Shown here in pieces: positions 44,428 through 53,045 of a stretch of 64,000 nt of DNA. The notes beneath the pieces are model-generated. The model saw nothing but the letters and a program-made list of their open reading frames with translations. It did no database searches and was not told the origin of the DNA. Within the stretch, counting starts at the first letter, position 1, and every line of letters begins with the position of its first letter. Origin of the DNA: Vicinamibacterales bacterium (GTDB lineage Bacteria; Acidobacteriota; Vicinamibacteria; Vicinamibacterales; SCN-69-37); the NCBI GenBank assembly GCA_030827135.1, contig JAURFE010000003.1, positions 262,923 to 326,922 on the forward strand. Reading direction: 5' to 3'. Both the position numbers and the translations under genes were made by a program.

Positions 44428-44586
44428 TCAGCTTGAAGAGCGTCTGGCCGCACCGCGCCGTGCGGCCCCGGCGGCGGCACCAAAGAGCAAGCCAATCACC
44501 ATGCCAACAACCAGGTGCCCCATCGCGATCCCGAAAATCATCCCCAGGACCATTCCGCCACCTGCTGTTAGTCCCCGTCTCTTCAT
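44428..44586 (-). CDS. Cassette gene: 52-aa glycine-zipper membrane protein
   Basis: 52 aa. ATG 44586 has an excellent ribosome binding site (GGAGG, 4 nt before it), which supports expression although the protein is short. Sequence: a basic start (MKRRG), then GGGMVLGMIFGIAMGH and LVVGMVIGLLFGAAAGAA, two glycine-rich helices with GxxxG spacing, and a basic Ser tail (RRGAARRSSS). Glycine zippers favour oligomerising membrane hairpins. A longer overlapping reading in another frame (44336-44731) looks non-coding. Cassette nearest to intI. Confidence 0.65.
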   Translation of the reverse strand: MKRRGLTAGGGMVLGMIFGIAMGHLVVGMVIGLLFGAAAGAARRGAARRSSS

Positions 44587-44759
44587 CTTGCCTCCAAAAG
44601 GCACACGATTTCTTCAACCGATCAAACGTGATCCGCGATACCAGGAAACGCCATGAGAGCACTGCGTCTGTGGCTCCAGTGTTCTGCAGGAGGTGCCCGC
44701 GCCCAATGTTGCCGGCGAGTTTACTGTTCACGAGCCCTACTCGGCATTCCGATCAGTCG

Positions 44760-44910
44760 GTCTAACTAACTATTAACCTGCAAAGCACCCGGCCTTATTT
44801 CTGCGAGTCCCGCAGCATAACAACGTGCTCGCGTCGGGTAGAGTCGCAGCGTAAGTTGCACAACGCGCGGATGTTAACACGAGGTGTTGCTGCAGCGACG
44901 GGCTGTTAGG
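44760..44910 (-). other. Integron attachment region (attI or a long attC) next to intI
   Basis: The minus-strand core GTTAGAC at 44766-44760 is where the first cassette joins. Upstream toward intI there is no gene for about 200 bp. CTGCAGCAACACC (about 44894-44882) and GGTGCTTTGCAG (about 44787-44776) are imperfect inverted arms, and CCCTAAC at 44910-44904 is one base off an R'' box. This could be attI with integrase-binding repeats or a roughly 150-bp attC; I cannot decide. Confidence 0.5.
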
Positions 44911-44964
44911 GCTGCGAGTTCTGCAGTGTCGTGAGCGACGGGCGTCGCTGCATAACATGGCGCA

Positions 44965-45927
44965 TCAGAGTCGATCCGCAGGGCTCCGCACACCAAGCGC
45001 GCCCCGCTCGGCCACATGGGTATAGAGCATCGTCGTGCTCACATCCGCATGGCCAAGTAACTCCTGAATCGTCCGGATGTCATAGCCATCCTCCAACAAG
45101 TGTGTGGCAAACGAATGCCGAAAGGTGTGGCAGCCGACCCGCTTGGTCAAGCCCGCCGTGGCAACGGCGCGCTTAACTTCGCGCTGCACGGCCGTTTCGT
45201 GCAGGTGGTACCGCGTCGGTGGTCCCCAACGTGGGTCATCACAGACCCGCGTCGCTGGGAAGAGGAACTGCCATACCCACTCCTTCGGCGCGTTTGGGAA
45301 CTTTCGGGCCAATGCGTCAGGCAGCGCCACCGCGCCGAGACCGCGCCTCAGATCAGCTTCGTGGCGCGCTTTCACGCGGACCAGGTGCTCCCGGAGCCGC
45401 TCCCGAACAGCGTCAGGCAACGGCACCAACCGATCCTTGGCCCCCTTGCCGCGCCTGACCGTGATCTGCCGTCGATCGAAGTCGATGTCCTTGATGCGCA
45501 GCGCCAGCGCCTCATTCAACCTCAGGCCGGCACCGTACAGAAGCATCACGATCAGCCACACACTCCCTTGCAGTCGCCCCAACACGGCTCGCGCCTCGTC
45601 CCTGGACAACATCACCGGGAGCCGACTGGGCGTCCGGGCACGCACCACACCCGGCATCTGGTCCAACGGTCGATCCAGCACCTTGTTGTACAGAAAAAGA
45701 AGCGCCGACAGGGCCTGGTTCTGAGTGGAGGCGCTGACCCTCTGGTTGACCGCGAGGTGCGTCAGATAACGCTCCACCTCGACGGCACCCATCTCGGTCG
45801 GATGACGCGTACCACTGAACAGGATGTACCGTCGAATCCACACGACATACTGGGTTTCCGTGCGCGGGGAGTAGTGCCCGCGCCGGAGGGCATCACGGAC
45901 ACGATCGAGCAAACGCGGCTCTGCCAC
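44965..45927 (-). CDS. intI: Integron integrase
   Basis: 320 aa tyrosine recombinase. The catalytic set is complete: Arg136 ([10 protein letters not shown]), Lys about 161-164 (GKGAKDR), His267/Arg270 (CHTFRHSF), His293 ([10 protein letters not shown]) and Tyr302 (TTMLYTHV). Residues about 201-240 form the insertion that distinguishes IntI from XerC/D ([20 protein letters not shown], then [11 protein letters not shown]). It recombines attC sites, folded as single strands, into attI. GTG 45927 is the likely start. It lies 104 bp after the DUF2164 gene on the same strand, in a gap that contains an imperfect GC-rich inverted repeat (about 45983-46014). Confidence 0.95.
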   Translation of the reverse strand: MAEPRLLDRVRDALRRGHYSPRTETQYVVWIRRYILFSGTRHPTEMGAVEVERYLTHLAVNQRVSASTQNQALSALLFLYNKVLDRPLDQMPGVVRARTPSRLPVMLSRDEARAVLGRLQGSVWLIVMLLYGAGLRLNEALALRIKDIDFDRRQITVRRGKGAKDRLVPLPDAVRERLREHLVRVKARHEADLRRGLGAVALPDALARKFPNAPKEWVWQFLFPATRVCDDPRWGPPTRYHLHETAVQREVKRAVATAGLTKRVGCHTFRHSFATHLLEDGYDIRTIQELLGHADVSTTMLYTHVAERGALGVRSPADRL

Positions 45928-46031
45928 GCCGGACCGTATGAAAAAATCGTGCCGCCGGAGGCGAAGGTTTCGAGCCTCACTCCGCGGAGGTCCGGCAGCC
46001 GTCCGCCGCGGTCACCCGGCGCGACGAAGGG

Positions 46032-46292
46032 TCACGCCCTGCTCTTCGGCACCCAGTACTGAAACTCGTGTTCGTAACAGCTGCCCTCGAGGTCCACAAC
46101 CTTGGTCTCGAAGTACCGCTGCGCATCGGAAATGGCCTTGTTGTAGATGCTCGGCCCGATCTCCTTCAGACAGAAGTCGAGCAGCATCATCGCCTTCAGA
46201 TCACCGATGTCCTGATCCATGTGTTCAGCCACGAATCGCTTGATGGATTCGCGCAGTTGTGTCGATGTGTCCTGAGACAGGTGAATAGCCAT
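46032..46292 (-). CDS. DUF2164 protein
   Basis: 86 aa from ATG 46292 (a TTG at 46307 would add five residues). IHLSQDTSTQLRESIKRFVA, then DIGDLKAMMLLDFCLKEIGPSIYNKAISDAQ (quoted in parts) and CYEHEFQYW at the C-terminus match DUF2164, a family of small acidic helical cytoplasmic proteins of unknown function. It is the gene immediately 5' of intI and is probably part of the stable chromosome rather than the integron. Confidence 0.85.
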   Translation of the reverse strand: MAIHLSQDTSTQLRESIKRFVAEHMDQDIGDLKAMMLLDFCLKEIGPSIYNKAISDAQRYFETKVVDLEGSCYEHEFQYWVPKSRA

Positions 46293-46336
46293 ATCAAGCT
46301 GGTCCAATCATGAATGCCGGCTGCAGCGCCAGGTGT

Positions 46337-46708
46337 TCAGCGATGCTGGTCGATCAGGATGGCATTGCCATCCGGATCCACCAGGGTAATGTGCGCGGGT
46401 CCGGTCGTCGACTCATCACACTCCGTCGTCAGCGCCACACCGGCCGCTTTGAGCGTCCGCTGCAGGTCGCGCACATCGGTGAACGGATCAACCGCCTGCG
46501 CGTTCTGATCCCAGCCGGGATTAAACGTGAGAATGTTCTTGTCGAACATGCCCTGAAACAACCCGATGATGTGATCGCCATTCTTGAGGATGAGCCATCC
46601 CTGCGCCTCATCGCCGCCCATGGCGGCAAATCCGAGCTTGGCGTAAAAGGCCTTGGACGCCGCAATGTCCTTGACGGCGAGGCTGACGGAAAAAGCACCA
46701 AGATTCAC
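46337..46708 (-). CDS. VOC-superfamily (glyoxalase-like) protein
   Basis: 123 aa from GTG 46708, which has TTGGAG 7 nt before it; an upstream GTG at 46726 lies in a repeat. Two beta-alpha-beta-beta-beta modules are visible: [37 protein letters not shown], then [16 protein letters not shown] and [19 protein letters not shown] proteins include glyoxalases, dioxygenases and antibiotic-binding proteins. Metal-binding His/Glu are only partly in place, so the reaction cannot be predicted. Confidence 0.8.
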   Translation of the reverse strand: MNLGAFSVSLAVKDIAASKAFYAKLGFAAMGGDEAQGWLILKNGDHIIGLFQGMFDKNILTFNPGWDQNAQAVDPFTDVRDLQRTLKAAGVALTTECDESTTGPAHITLVDPDGNAILIDQHR

Positions 46709-46722
46709 GAGACACTCCAATG

Positions 46723-46814
46723 GCACGCTGGAAACCAGCGTGCCCTACTGCGGCACGCTCAAGACCAGCGCGCCCTACTGACTGCGGCACGCTCAAACCC
46801 AGCGTGCCCTCCTG
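46723..46814. repeat. Three tandem palindromic repeats between the VOC and D-aminoacylase genes
   Basis: Three units begin at 46723, 46753 and 46787: GGCACGCTGGAAACCAGCGTGCCCTAC, GGCACGCTCAAGACCAGCGCGCCCTAC, and GGCACGCTCAAACCCAGCGTGCCCTCC (each quoted in part in the family's arm-loop-arm-CTAC form). Arms are GGCACGCT and AGCGTGCC. The spacing is 30-34 bp, as in the copies inside the oxidase gene. Confidence 0.8.
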
Positions 46815-46818
46815 ACGT

Positions 46819-48507
46819 TCAGCGCGTAATCACCTTCCCAGGCAGCGCCCAGGTCGGCTTGGACTGATCCACCACGGCGACCCCGTTCACAAACACGTAG
46901 TCAATGCCTTCCGAATACTGATGCGGCTCGAAGAAAGTGGCCTTGTCGCGGATGGTCGCCAGATCGAACACCACCAGGTCAGCGACCATCCCCTCACGGA
47001 TGAGGCCACGGTCGCGCAGGCCCATGATTTGCGCCGGAAGGGACGTTGACGAGCGGATCGCCGACTCCACCGTAATCACGCCGCGCGTCAGCGCGTAGTG
47101 ACGAATCTTGCGCGGGAAACTGCCATAGAACCGCGCGTGTGTGGACGGCGGTCCATCAAGCAACGCAATGCCGCCATCCGTGGACGTCGCCACCCACAGC
47201 TGCCTGGCATACGCCTCCATGTCCCCCTCGTCCATCGAGAACCCGCGCATGCGCGCGCCCCCCGCACGGGTGGGGAGGCCTTCGAGCTGGATCTGAATCG
47301 CCGCTTCAACAGGGTCCACCCGCCACAACGCCGAAATCTCCGCGAGCGTCTTGCCGTACAGCGATTTGTCCGTGTACTCGTACACCACGACGTTGCTGGC
47401 GCCACCCCGGCGCGCAATCTCGTGCGCAATGTCAGACCGCACGGTCTTCGCCAGCGCCTGATCCATCAGCGTCTTTCGCAACGCCTCCGCACGCCCGCCG
47501 GCGGCCTGCGTTGCGCCCGTTGATCTGGTCGCCCAGTCGGGAATGAGCACCGTCGATCCGTCAGTGCCGCTGGTGGGATAAGGGTACTGATCCGCCCACA
47601 CGTCCACGCCCCGCGCCCGCGCACGCTCAATCAACCCGATGGCGGCCGCACTCGATCCCCAGTAGTTCGCGCCCTTGGCCTTGATGTGTGACGCCACCAC
47701 CTTCGCGCCGCTCTTCTCACCGATCTCAATCGTCTCGCGCACGGCATCAAGCAGCGTCGGCGGTCCCGGCCCGTCCTGACTCGGCACATACCAGAGCGGA
47801 TCGCTGCCCTCGCTCCGTTCATGCGAGATATAGACGCCATCAAACGCCGGCAACTCCTTCGCGAGTTCCACCACCTCGTCCGTGGTGCTCCAGCGGCCTG
47901 GCTCGTACTCAAGGCCGGCCGACAGGCCGACGGCGCCCTCCTGCAGCGCCTGCCGCACCAGCGCCCGCATCTTCACAATTTCCTCGTCAGTCGCCGGCCG
48001 GCGGGTGTCGCGACCCATCGCCTGCGTCCGCACCGCACCATGCCCGACCAGCAACATCGTGTTGGGACCAATCTGATTCTTCTCAATCTGCGCCCGCTGC
48101 GTCGCAATGGGCCACGGCGACCGGCCATCCTGATTGACGACCACGGTCGTGATGCCCTGCGTCACAAGATTCGGAGCGGCGCGAATCTGCGCATTCTGGT
48201 CCCGAAACCCGCCCTGCACGCGCGCGCCATCATCCGCATGCGAGTGGATGTCAATGAACCCCGGCGAGATGTACTTGCCTGTGGCATCAATCACCCGGGC
48301 GGCTTTGGCGCCGGCCAACCGGCCAACGGCCACAATCCGGCCATCACGCACACCGATGTCCGCCGGAAACCACGGATTGCCCGTGCCGTCGTACACCCGG
48401 CCGTTCTGAATCATGAGATCAAAGGTCTGCGGAGAAGCCTGTTGCGCAGCCAGCGCCACAGCCCCCGCCACGGACAGGGCCAGTCCCACAAGAAGTCTGG
48501 ATTTCAT
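46819..48507 (-). CDS. Secreted N-acyl-D-amino-acid deacylase (D-aminoacylase family)
   Basis: 562 aa with a signal peptide (RLLVGLALSVAGAVALAA). Unlike its paralogue at 11524, it has the full metal site: GFIDIHSHADDGA (HxH and D), a central GLSAGLEYEP, ISHERSEGSDP (His), VVASHIKAKG (His), and a C-terminal VNGVAVVDQSKPTWALPG. It hydrolyses N-acyl-D-amino acids or related D-amino dipeptides in the periplasm. TAGTCT ends 6 nt before the ATG. It is divergent from an S9 peptidase, which suggests shared use in peptide breakdown. Confidence 0.9.
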   Translation of the reverse strand: MKSRLLVGLALSVAGAVALAAQQASPQTFDLMIQNGRVYDGTGNPWFPADIGVRDGRIVAVGRLAGAKAARVIDATGKYISPGFIDIHSHADDGARVQGGFRDQNAQIRAAPNLVTQGITTVVVNQDGRSPWPIATQRAQIEKNQIGPNTMLLVGHGAVRTQAMGRDTRRPATDEEIVKMRALVRQALQEGAVGLSAGLEYEPGRWSTTDEVVELAKELPAFDGVYISHERSEGSDPLWYVPSQDGPGPPTLLDAVRETIEIGEKSGAKVVASHIKAKGANYWGSSAAAIGLIERARARGVDVWADQYPYPTSGTDGSTVLIPDWATRSTGATQAAGGRAEALRKTLMDQALAKTVRSDIAHEIARRGGASNVVVYEYTDKSLYGKTLAEISALWRVDPVEAAIQIQLEGLPTRAGGARMRGFSMDEGDMEAYARQLWVATSTDGGIALLDGPPSTHARFYGSFPRKIRHYALTRGVITVESAIRSSTSLPAQIMGLRDRGLIREGMVADLVVFDLATIRDKATFFEPHQYSEGIDYVFVNGVAVVDQSKPTWALPGKVITR

Positions 48508-48580
48508 GACGGAAGACTACCCGAGAACTCTGGAACTTCGGACCCTCGACTTGGCGGTATCATGCCCGCGGGAGAACACC

Positions 48581-50767
48581 ATGCGCCGCCACACTCTGCT
48601 TGCTGCCCTCGCGCTTGCCGTCGTTTCGTCAGGTCCACTTGCCGCCATCCAGACGCCGGCCCCCCGGCTGATGACCGTTCGCGACACGCAGAACTTCGTC
48701 GCCGTCGGCAGTCCGGCCATCTCTCCGGACGGCCAGTGGGTGCTCTACACCCGCGCAGTGCGCGATTGGGACGATGCGCAACTGAGAACGAAGACACACA
48801 TCTGGCGGGTGAAGATCGACGGAACGGAGGCGCGGCAACTGACATTCGGCGCGGCGAACGCGACGTCGCCGGCCTGGTTCCCGGATGGGAAACGCGTCGC
48901 CTTCCTCTCCTCACGTCCCCCGGCCACGGGCCCAGCGCCGGCAGCCGGCGCCGCGGCGGGTGCCGAGGCCGCCGGCAATCAGGTCTTCCTCATGTATACC
49001 GACGGTGGTGAAGCGTGGCAGGCCACCAAACACGAAGGCGGCGTATCGAGCTTCTCGATCGCGCCCGACGGTCGCACGCTGATTCTCACAGCGCAGGATC
49101 CCCTCACTGCCGACGACCGTCGGCGGACCCGCGATCGTGATGATGCGGAGGTGGTCGACGAGCGGTTTCGCTGGACGCACCTGTGGTCGTTTGATGTGGA
49201 GTCCGGCAAGTCCGAGCGCGTCACCAAAGGGGACTTTGTGGTCAGCGATCCGCAGTGGTCCCCTGACAGCCGGCGGATTGCGTATGTGACGCGGCCCACC
49301 ACAAAGGTGGACGACTCGGCGTGGTCGGACGTGTGGGTCACGGACCTGGCGGGCAACACGAAGAAGTTCTTTGACAACCCCGGCCCCGATGCGTCGCCGC
49401 GGTGGTCACCCGATGGCAAGACGCTCGCGGTGGTGTCGAGCGATCGCCCCGGCAATACGCAGTGGTATTCGAAGTTGTATCTGTTCCCGGCCGAGGGCGG
49501 CACGCCGAAGGTGCTGCTCAAGGACTTTGATTTGGATTTCGGCACGCCGATGTGGGCACCGGATGGACGCATCGTGTACTGGTCCACCGGCCAGGGCACC
49601 AAAGTCGCCCTCTTTGGAGTGGACGTGACGACCGGCGAGTTGACTACGACGCGGGCGCCGATGGCCGGCGTCAACGGCGCCTGGCAGTTGTCGAAGGACG
49701 GATCGACCTGGGTGTTCAGTCACAACACGGGCGCGCTGACGCCCGATCTGTGGGCCGTGCGCCGCCAGGGCGACGCGTATGCCGCCCCGGTGAAGTTGAC
49801 CAACGCGAATCCGTGGGTCCGTGAGGGCGTGAAGCTCGGCACCGTGGAAACGATCCGGTGGCGCAACTCTGAAGGCGGCACGATCGAGGGTGTGCTCACC
49901 AGGCCGGTGGACTTCAAGGCCGGCACGCGGTACCCCCTGATCGTGAATCCACACGGCGGCCCCAGCGGCGCCGACCTGGAGGGCTTTTCGTCGTTTAACC
50001 AGGTGCTCGCGGCCAATGGCTTTCTCGTGCTGCAGGTGAACTTCCGGGGCAGCACAAACTACGGCCAGAAACATCTGAACGCGAATCAGAACAACTGGGG
50101 CATCGGCGACTACGACGACATCATGACGGGCGTCGATCACCTGGTCGCCGAACGGCTCGCGGATCCGGACCGCATGGTGGCCTACGGGTGGAGTTACGGC
50201 GGCTACATGACGTTCTGGATGTCGACGCAGACCAACCGCTTCAAGCTGATCTCTCCTGGTGCCGGTCTGACGAATCTCTACTCGATGTATTCAACGACGG
50301 ACATTCCTGCGTATCTCGGATGGTTCTTCGGCACGCCCTGGGACAACCAGGCCATCTACGACAAGCTGTCGCCCATCCGGCACGTGAAGAACGTGACGGC
50401 GAAAATCCTGATCATGCATGGCGCAAATGATGCGCGCGTGCCGCCCACGCAGGCGGATGAGTTCTATCGCGCGCTGAAGGATCTCAAGAAGGACGTCACG
50501 TATGTGCGCTATCCCCGTCAGGGGCACGGCATCGCGGAAACGCGGCTCGCGATGGACCGCCTGCGACGTTATGTCTGCGCGTTCACCGATGCCGTAGGCA
50601 TGACCTCCACCACAGAGAAGTGTGAGAAGGGTGTGCCCGTGCCGGACGCCGGCGAACCGGCCGGCCGTGGAGGATCAGGAGCGGGGTTGATCGATGTCAC
50701 CCTTCCATGGAGTGGTGATGCCACCCCGCTCCTGTTTCATCCAACCGCGGCCGGGGTCTTTCGCTAG
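48581..50767 (+). CDS. Secreted S9-family (acylaminoacyl/dipeptidyl) peptidase
   Basis: 728 aa from ATG 48581, which follows GGGAG and begins a signal peptide (RRHTLLAALALAVVSSG). Earlier in-frame starts run into the divergent deacylase. Residues about 30-420 form a TolB-like propeller (ISPDGQWVLYTR, WSPDSRRIAYV, WSPDGKTLAVV). The alpha/beta-hydrolase domain carries YGWSYGGYMT (catalytic Ser), HGANDARVPPTQ (Asp) and RQGHGIAE (His). It probably removes dipeptides or blocked amino acids from exported peptides. A roughly 50-residue low-complexity C-terminal extension is unusual. Confidence 0.92.
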   Translation: MRRHTLLAALALAVVSSGPLAAIQTPAPRLMTVRDTQNFVAVGSPAISPDGQWVLYTRAVRDWDDAQLRTKTHIWRVKIDGTEARQLTFGAANATSPAWFPDGKRVAFLSSRPPATGPAPAAGAAAGAEAAGNQVFLMYTDGGEAWQATKHEGGVSSFSIAPDGRTLILTAQDPLTADDRRRTRDRDDAEVVDERFRWTHLWSFDVESGKSERVTKGDFVVSDPQWSPDSRRIAYVTRPTTKVDDSAWSDVWVTDLAGNTKKFFDNPGPDASPRWSPDGKTLAVVSSDRPGNTQWYSKLYLFPAEGGTPKVLLKDFDLDFGTPMWAPDGRIVYWSTGQGTKVALFGVDVTTGELTTTRAPMAGVNGAWQLSKDGSTWVFSHNTGALTPDLWAVRRQGDAYAAPVKLTNANPWVREGVKLGTVETIRWRNSEGGTIEGVLTRPVDFKAGTRYPLIVNPHGGPSGADLEGFSSFNQVLAANGFLVLQVNFRGSTNYGQKHLNANQNNWGIGDYDDIMTGVDHLVAERLADPDRMVAYGWSYGGYMTFWMSTQTNRFKLISPGAGLTNLYSMYSTTDIPAYLGWFFGTPWDNQAIYDKLSPIRHVKNVTAKILIMHGANDARVPPTQADEFYRALKDLKKDVTYVRYPRQGHGIAETRLAMDRLRRYVCAFTDAVGMTSTTEKCEKGVPVPDAGEPAGRGGSGAGLIDVTLPWSGDATPLLFHPTAAGVFR

Positions 50768-50970
50768 AACCCGAAGCGGATGCCCGCCTGCACTTTGCGT
50801 GGATTCATGCGGTTGAACACGTTCTGCGCCGACGCGTAGACCTCGATGCGGAAGCGCGCGTTGGCCGCGCCGCCGCCACTGCCGCCAGTCGCGGCGCAGG
50901 TGCCGATGCCCCACGTGTAGGACACCCGGCCACCGAGATCCCACTGGGCGGCGGTCGTGAGGCTCAATCG
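50764..50970 (-). pseudogene. C-terminal fragment of a TonB-dependent receptor-like protein
   Basis: Minus-strand codons ending at 50764 read WDLGGRVSYTWGIG, NARFRIEVYASAQNVFNR and KVQAGIRFGF, i.e. the last strands and the terminal aromatic residue of a large Acidobacterial outer-membrane receptor. About 25 residues that usually separate FNR and the last strand are missing, and everything upstream is lost. It overlaps the stop region of the S9 peptidase. Remnant rather than a gene. Confidence 0.6.
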
Positions 50971-51313
50971 CGAGGTGCTGACCACACAGCTCATTTCTGC
51001 GCTCGTTGAACGCTTCTTCCCGAACGAAGACGCCAATCATTATCGCGTCGCGATCGTTGACCGGGCCAACGGGCGACTGTTTGCACGGGGACTTGCCGAG
51101 CACGAGACCGTGGATTCACTGCATGTCGATGCGACGGGCACGTTTTTCACCGGTGCCCGACACGAAGTGAGCGCCCGCATGGCTGCCGAGACGCGGGTGT
51201 TGCCGCGGCAGGTGGAAACGTCACGTGTGCGCACGGTGGCTCCCGAACCCAACCCCCGCAATCCGGAATACATCCTGACCGTCCACGGCCTCGGCTACAA
51301 GTTCGTCGGGTAG
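50957..51313 (+). pseudogene. Chimeric fragment ending in an OmpR-type regulator tail
   Basis: An open frame of 118 codons ends in NPRNPEYILTVHGLGYKFVG, the final strand pair of a winged-helix response regulator. The preceding 70-80 residues (HYRVAIVDRANGRLFARGLA, HETVDSLHVDATGTFF) look like a sensor domain fragment but not like the rest of a regulator. There is no ribosome binding site and no receiver domain. I read it as debris of a two-component system fused by deletion. Confidence 0.4.
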
Positions 51314-51315
51314 AC

Positions 51316-51342
51316 GGCAGCCTGAAACCCTGGCTGCCCTAC
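51316..51342. repeat. Palindromic intergenic repeat
   Basis: GGCAGCCTGAAACCCTGGCTGCCCTAC: arms GGCAGCC/GGCTGCC, a short loop and the CTAC tail; a single copy of the dispersed family, located between the regulator fragment and the ABC permease stop. Confidence 0.7.
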
Positions 51343-51345
51343 CTG

Positions 51346-53045
51346 GTGAGATACAGATTTTCGAGGCGCTTCGTCACGAGCGTCGACGCCAGCGTGAGCA
51401 GCGGCATCGTGATGACCAGCACGAGTCCGAGCCAGCCTGCGGAGACGGCAAGCGTCGCCGCATCGCTGAAGCGCGGACCGATGAGCAAGATCAGGCCTGG
51501 GGGTGCGGCCGCGATGATGACAAGGATGGAGCCGGCGAGCATCGCGGCGCCGTGGGGGTTGCCGCCGGATCCGGTCTTGCTGAGGTCGGCGGCGACAGGA
51601 AACAGCGCGGAAATCGCGGCCGCAATCGGCGCCAGTGTGAAGAACGTGGCACACCCGGCCAGGGCGACAGCCAGCCAGAGGAACACCGGCCCGCCGCCAG
51701 TGGTCACAAGCGTGACGATCAAGGCCAGCAACGCGGCGGTGCCAAACAGGCCGAACGTGCCGGCGGCTTTACCCCACACCAGATTTCGCGCACTGATGGG
51801 CAGGAGCCACTGGAGCGTCAGGCCCGCGCGGTCCGAGGCGAACTGGTTCATCGTGAAAGGTTGCATGGCATAGACCGCAAAGATGAGACTCGCACCGAAA
51901 ACAAGGTGGCCGTAGTTGGGGATCTGCGCGATCCAGTCAGCCTCATCCGGCGTGCGCGCCACCACAACCGCGAGCAACCCCAGCATCGGTCCGGGCAACA
52001 GGACGGCGAGCCGCCCGCGCACGGACTTCAACCCCGTGCGATATTGCGCGGCGGCCACCGCAGACGCCTCCAGCCCCAGCAACGGCACCCGCGGCAACCA
52101 CGCCAGAGGCTGTCTGCCGCGACGACGAGACTGACCGTCGCCGGCGTCAAGCAACTGCTGATGCACCAGCCCTGACAAGAGGTAGAGGATGGCGGCCTGC
52201 ACCCACAGGCCGCCGATCCATGCCACGGCCTGTGCAGGCGCGCGCCCGACGGTGGCCGCCGCGAGGGCCTGCCCATACATCTCGGACGGCAGCGCCCGCG
52301 TCCACGCCGGCAGCACCGATTCCACCCGCTCGATGGAAAACCCTTCAGCCTTGCGACCGTCGACCCGAGCCGCCCGCTCGTCCCTGGCGGCGTCTCCGAC
52401 AAACACATGTGGGAGCAGACCGACCACGGAAATGACCGCGACAAAAACGAGCGTGGACCATTCCGCGCGCCGACGGTCACGCATCAGCCAGGCCGCCAGA
52501 AAACTGACAAGCGCACTGAGCGACAGAAGCACAGCCAACAGCGCAAGCGCGCCGACGAGCATGAAGACTCCCGCAGTCACTCCGCCACCTGCCACGAGCG
52601 CAACCGCCATGAGCAGCAGCGCCGGCACAATGACAAAGATCCACGGGTCGGCGATGCCTGAGTGCACCTCGACAAAGTGCAGAATCCGGCGACTGATCGG
52701 GAGCAGAAGCAGCCGCGCGTACTTCGACCCCGACTGCGTGCTGACACCAAGCGGCATAAAGGTGACGATCAGCAGCTGGGCGGCCAGCACCGCGCGACAG
52801 ACGAGGACCACCACTTCCGAGGCCGGACCGCCTTTGGCGAGAACCAGACCTCCGGTGACAGCACCGACACCAAGGGCAATGACCGATCCAAGTGAGAACA
52901 CCACGATGGCTGCCGGCGCCACGAGGGCCAGCACCCGTGAGATCTGCTCAAGCGTGTCGCGCCGCGTCGACCCGCGAACCCCGTTGAGCAGGAGCCGCCA
53001 GCGCAACCAGGCGAACGCGCGCAGCTGCCTCATCCGGCGAGCCAC
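51346..53045 (-). CDS. ABC-2-type exporter permease
   Basis: About 566 aa with a dozen or so hydrophobic helices, for example APAAIVVFSLGSVIALGVGA, VFMLVGALALLAVLLSLSAL and GWLGLVLVITMPLLTLASTL. No signal peptide. The large size, with two similar halves, is that of ABC-2 family permeases with a fused second half. It overlaps the ATPase gene by 16 bp (53030-53045). The substrate is unknown; such pairs export lipids, drugs or antibiotics, or act in membrane repair. Confidence 0.85.

Larger units (their letters stand above)
43303..45927 (-). mobile_element. Chromosomal integron: intI plus a short cassette array
   Basis: The element has an integron integrase gene (44965-45927), a core site GTTAGAC on the minus strand at 44766-44760, and to its left small genes on the minus strand separated by attC sites at 43984-44057 and 43303-43378. 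All cassette genes and intI read in the same direction, and the array is at the 3' side of intI. In class 1 integrons the integrase is divergent from the cassettes, so this is the reversed arrangement reported in a few chromosomal integrons (for example Treponema denticola). AT content is higher in the cassette region than in flanking genes. Confidence 0.85.

Noticed and set aside
44336-44731. A 131-codon minus-strand frame in the integron
   Set aside because: Its composition (many Arg, Trp, Cys, Gly) looks like an out-of-frame reading of the 52-aa glycine-zipper gene, which has a proper ribosome binding site; the longer frame has none.
44965-45927. XerC/XerD or phage integrase instead of IntI
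   Set aside because: The insertion around residues 201-240 with the [12 protein letters not shown] segment is specific to integron integrases, and attC sites lie next to it.
45983-46014. Inverted repeat CCGCGGAGGTCCGG/CCGTCCGCCGCGG upstream of intI as an attI or LexA site
   Set aside because: There is no GTTRRRY core in it and no CTGT-N8-ACAG-like sequence; it is an imperfect GC-rich palindrome of unknown meaning.
48413-48580. Upstream extension of the S9 peptidase
   Set aside because: It would overlap the divergent deacylase start and place the signal peptide inside the protein; ATG 48581 has a GGGAG site.
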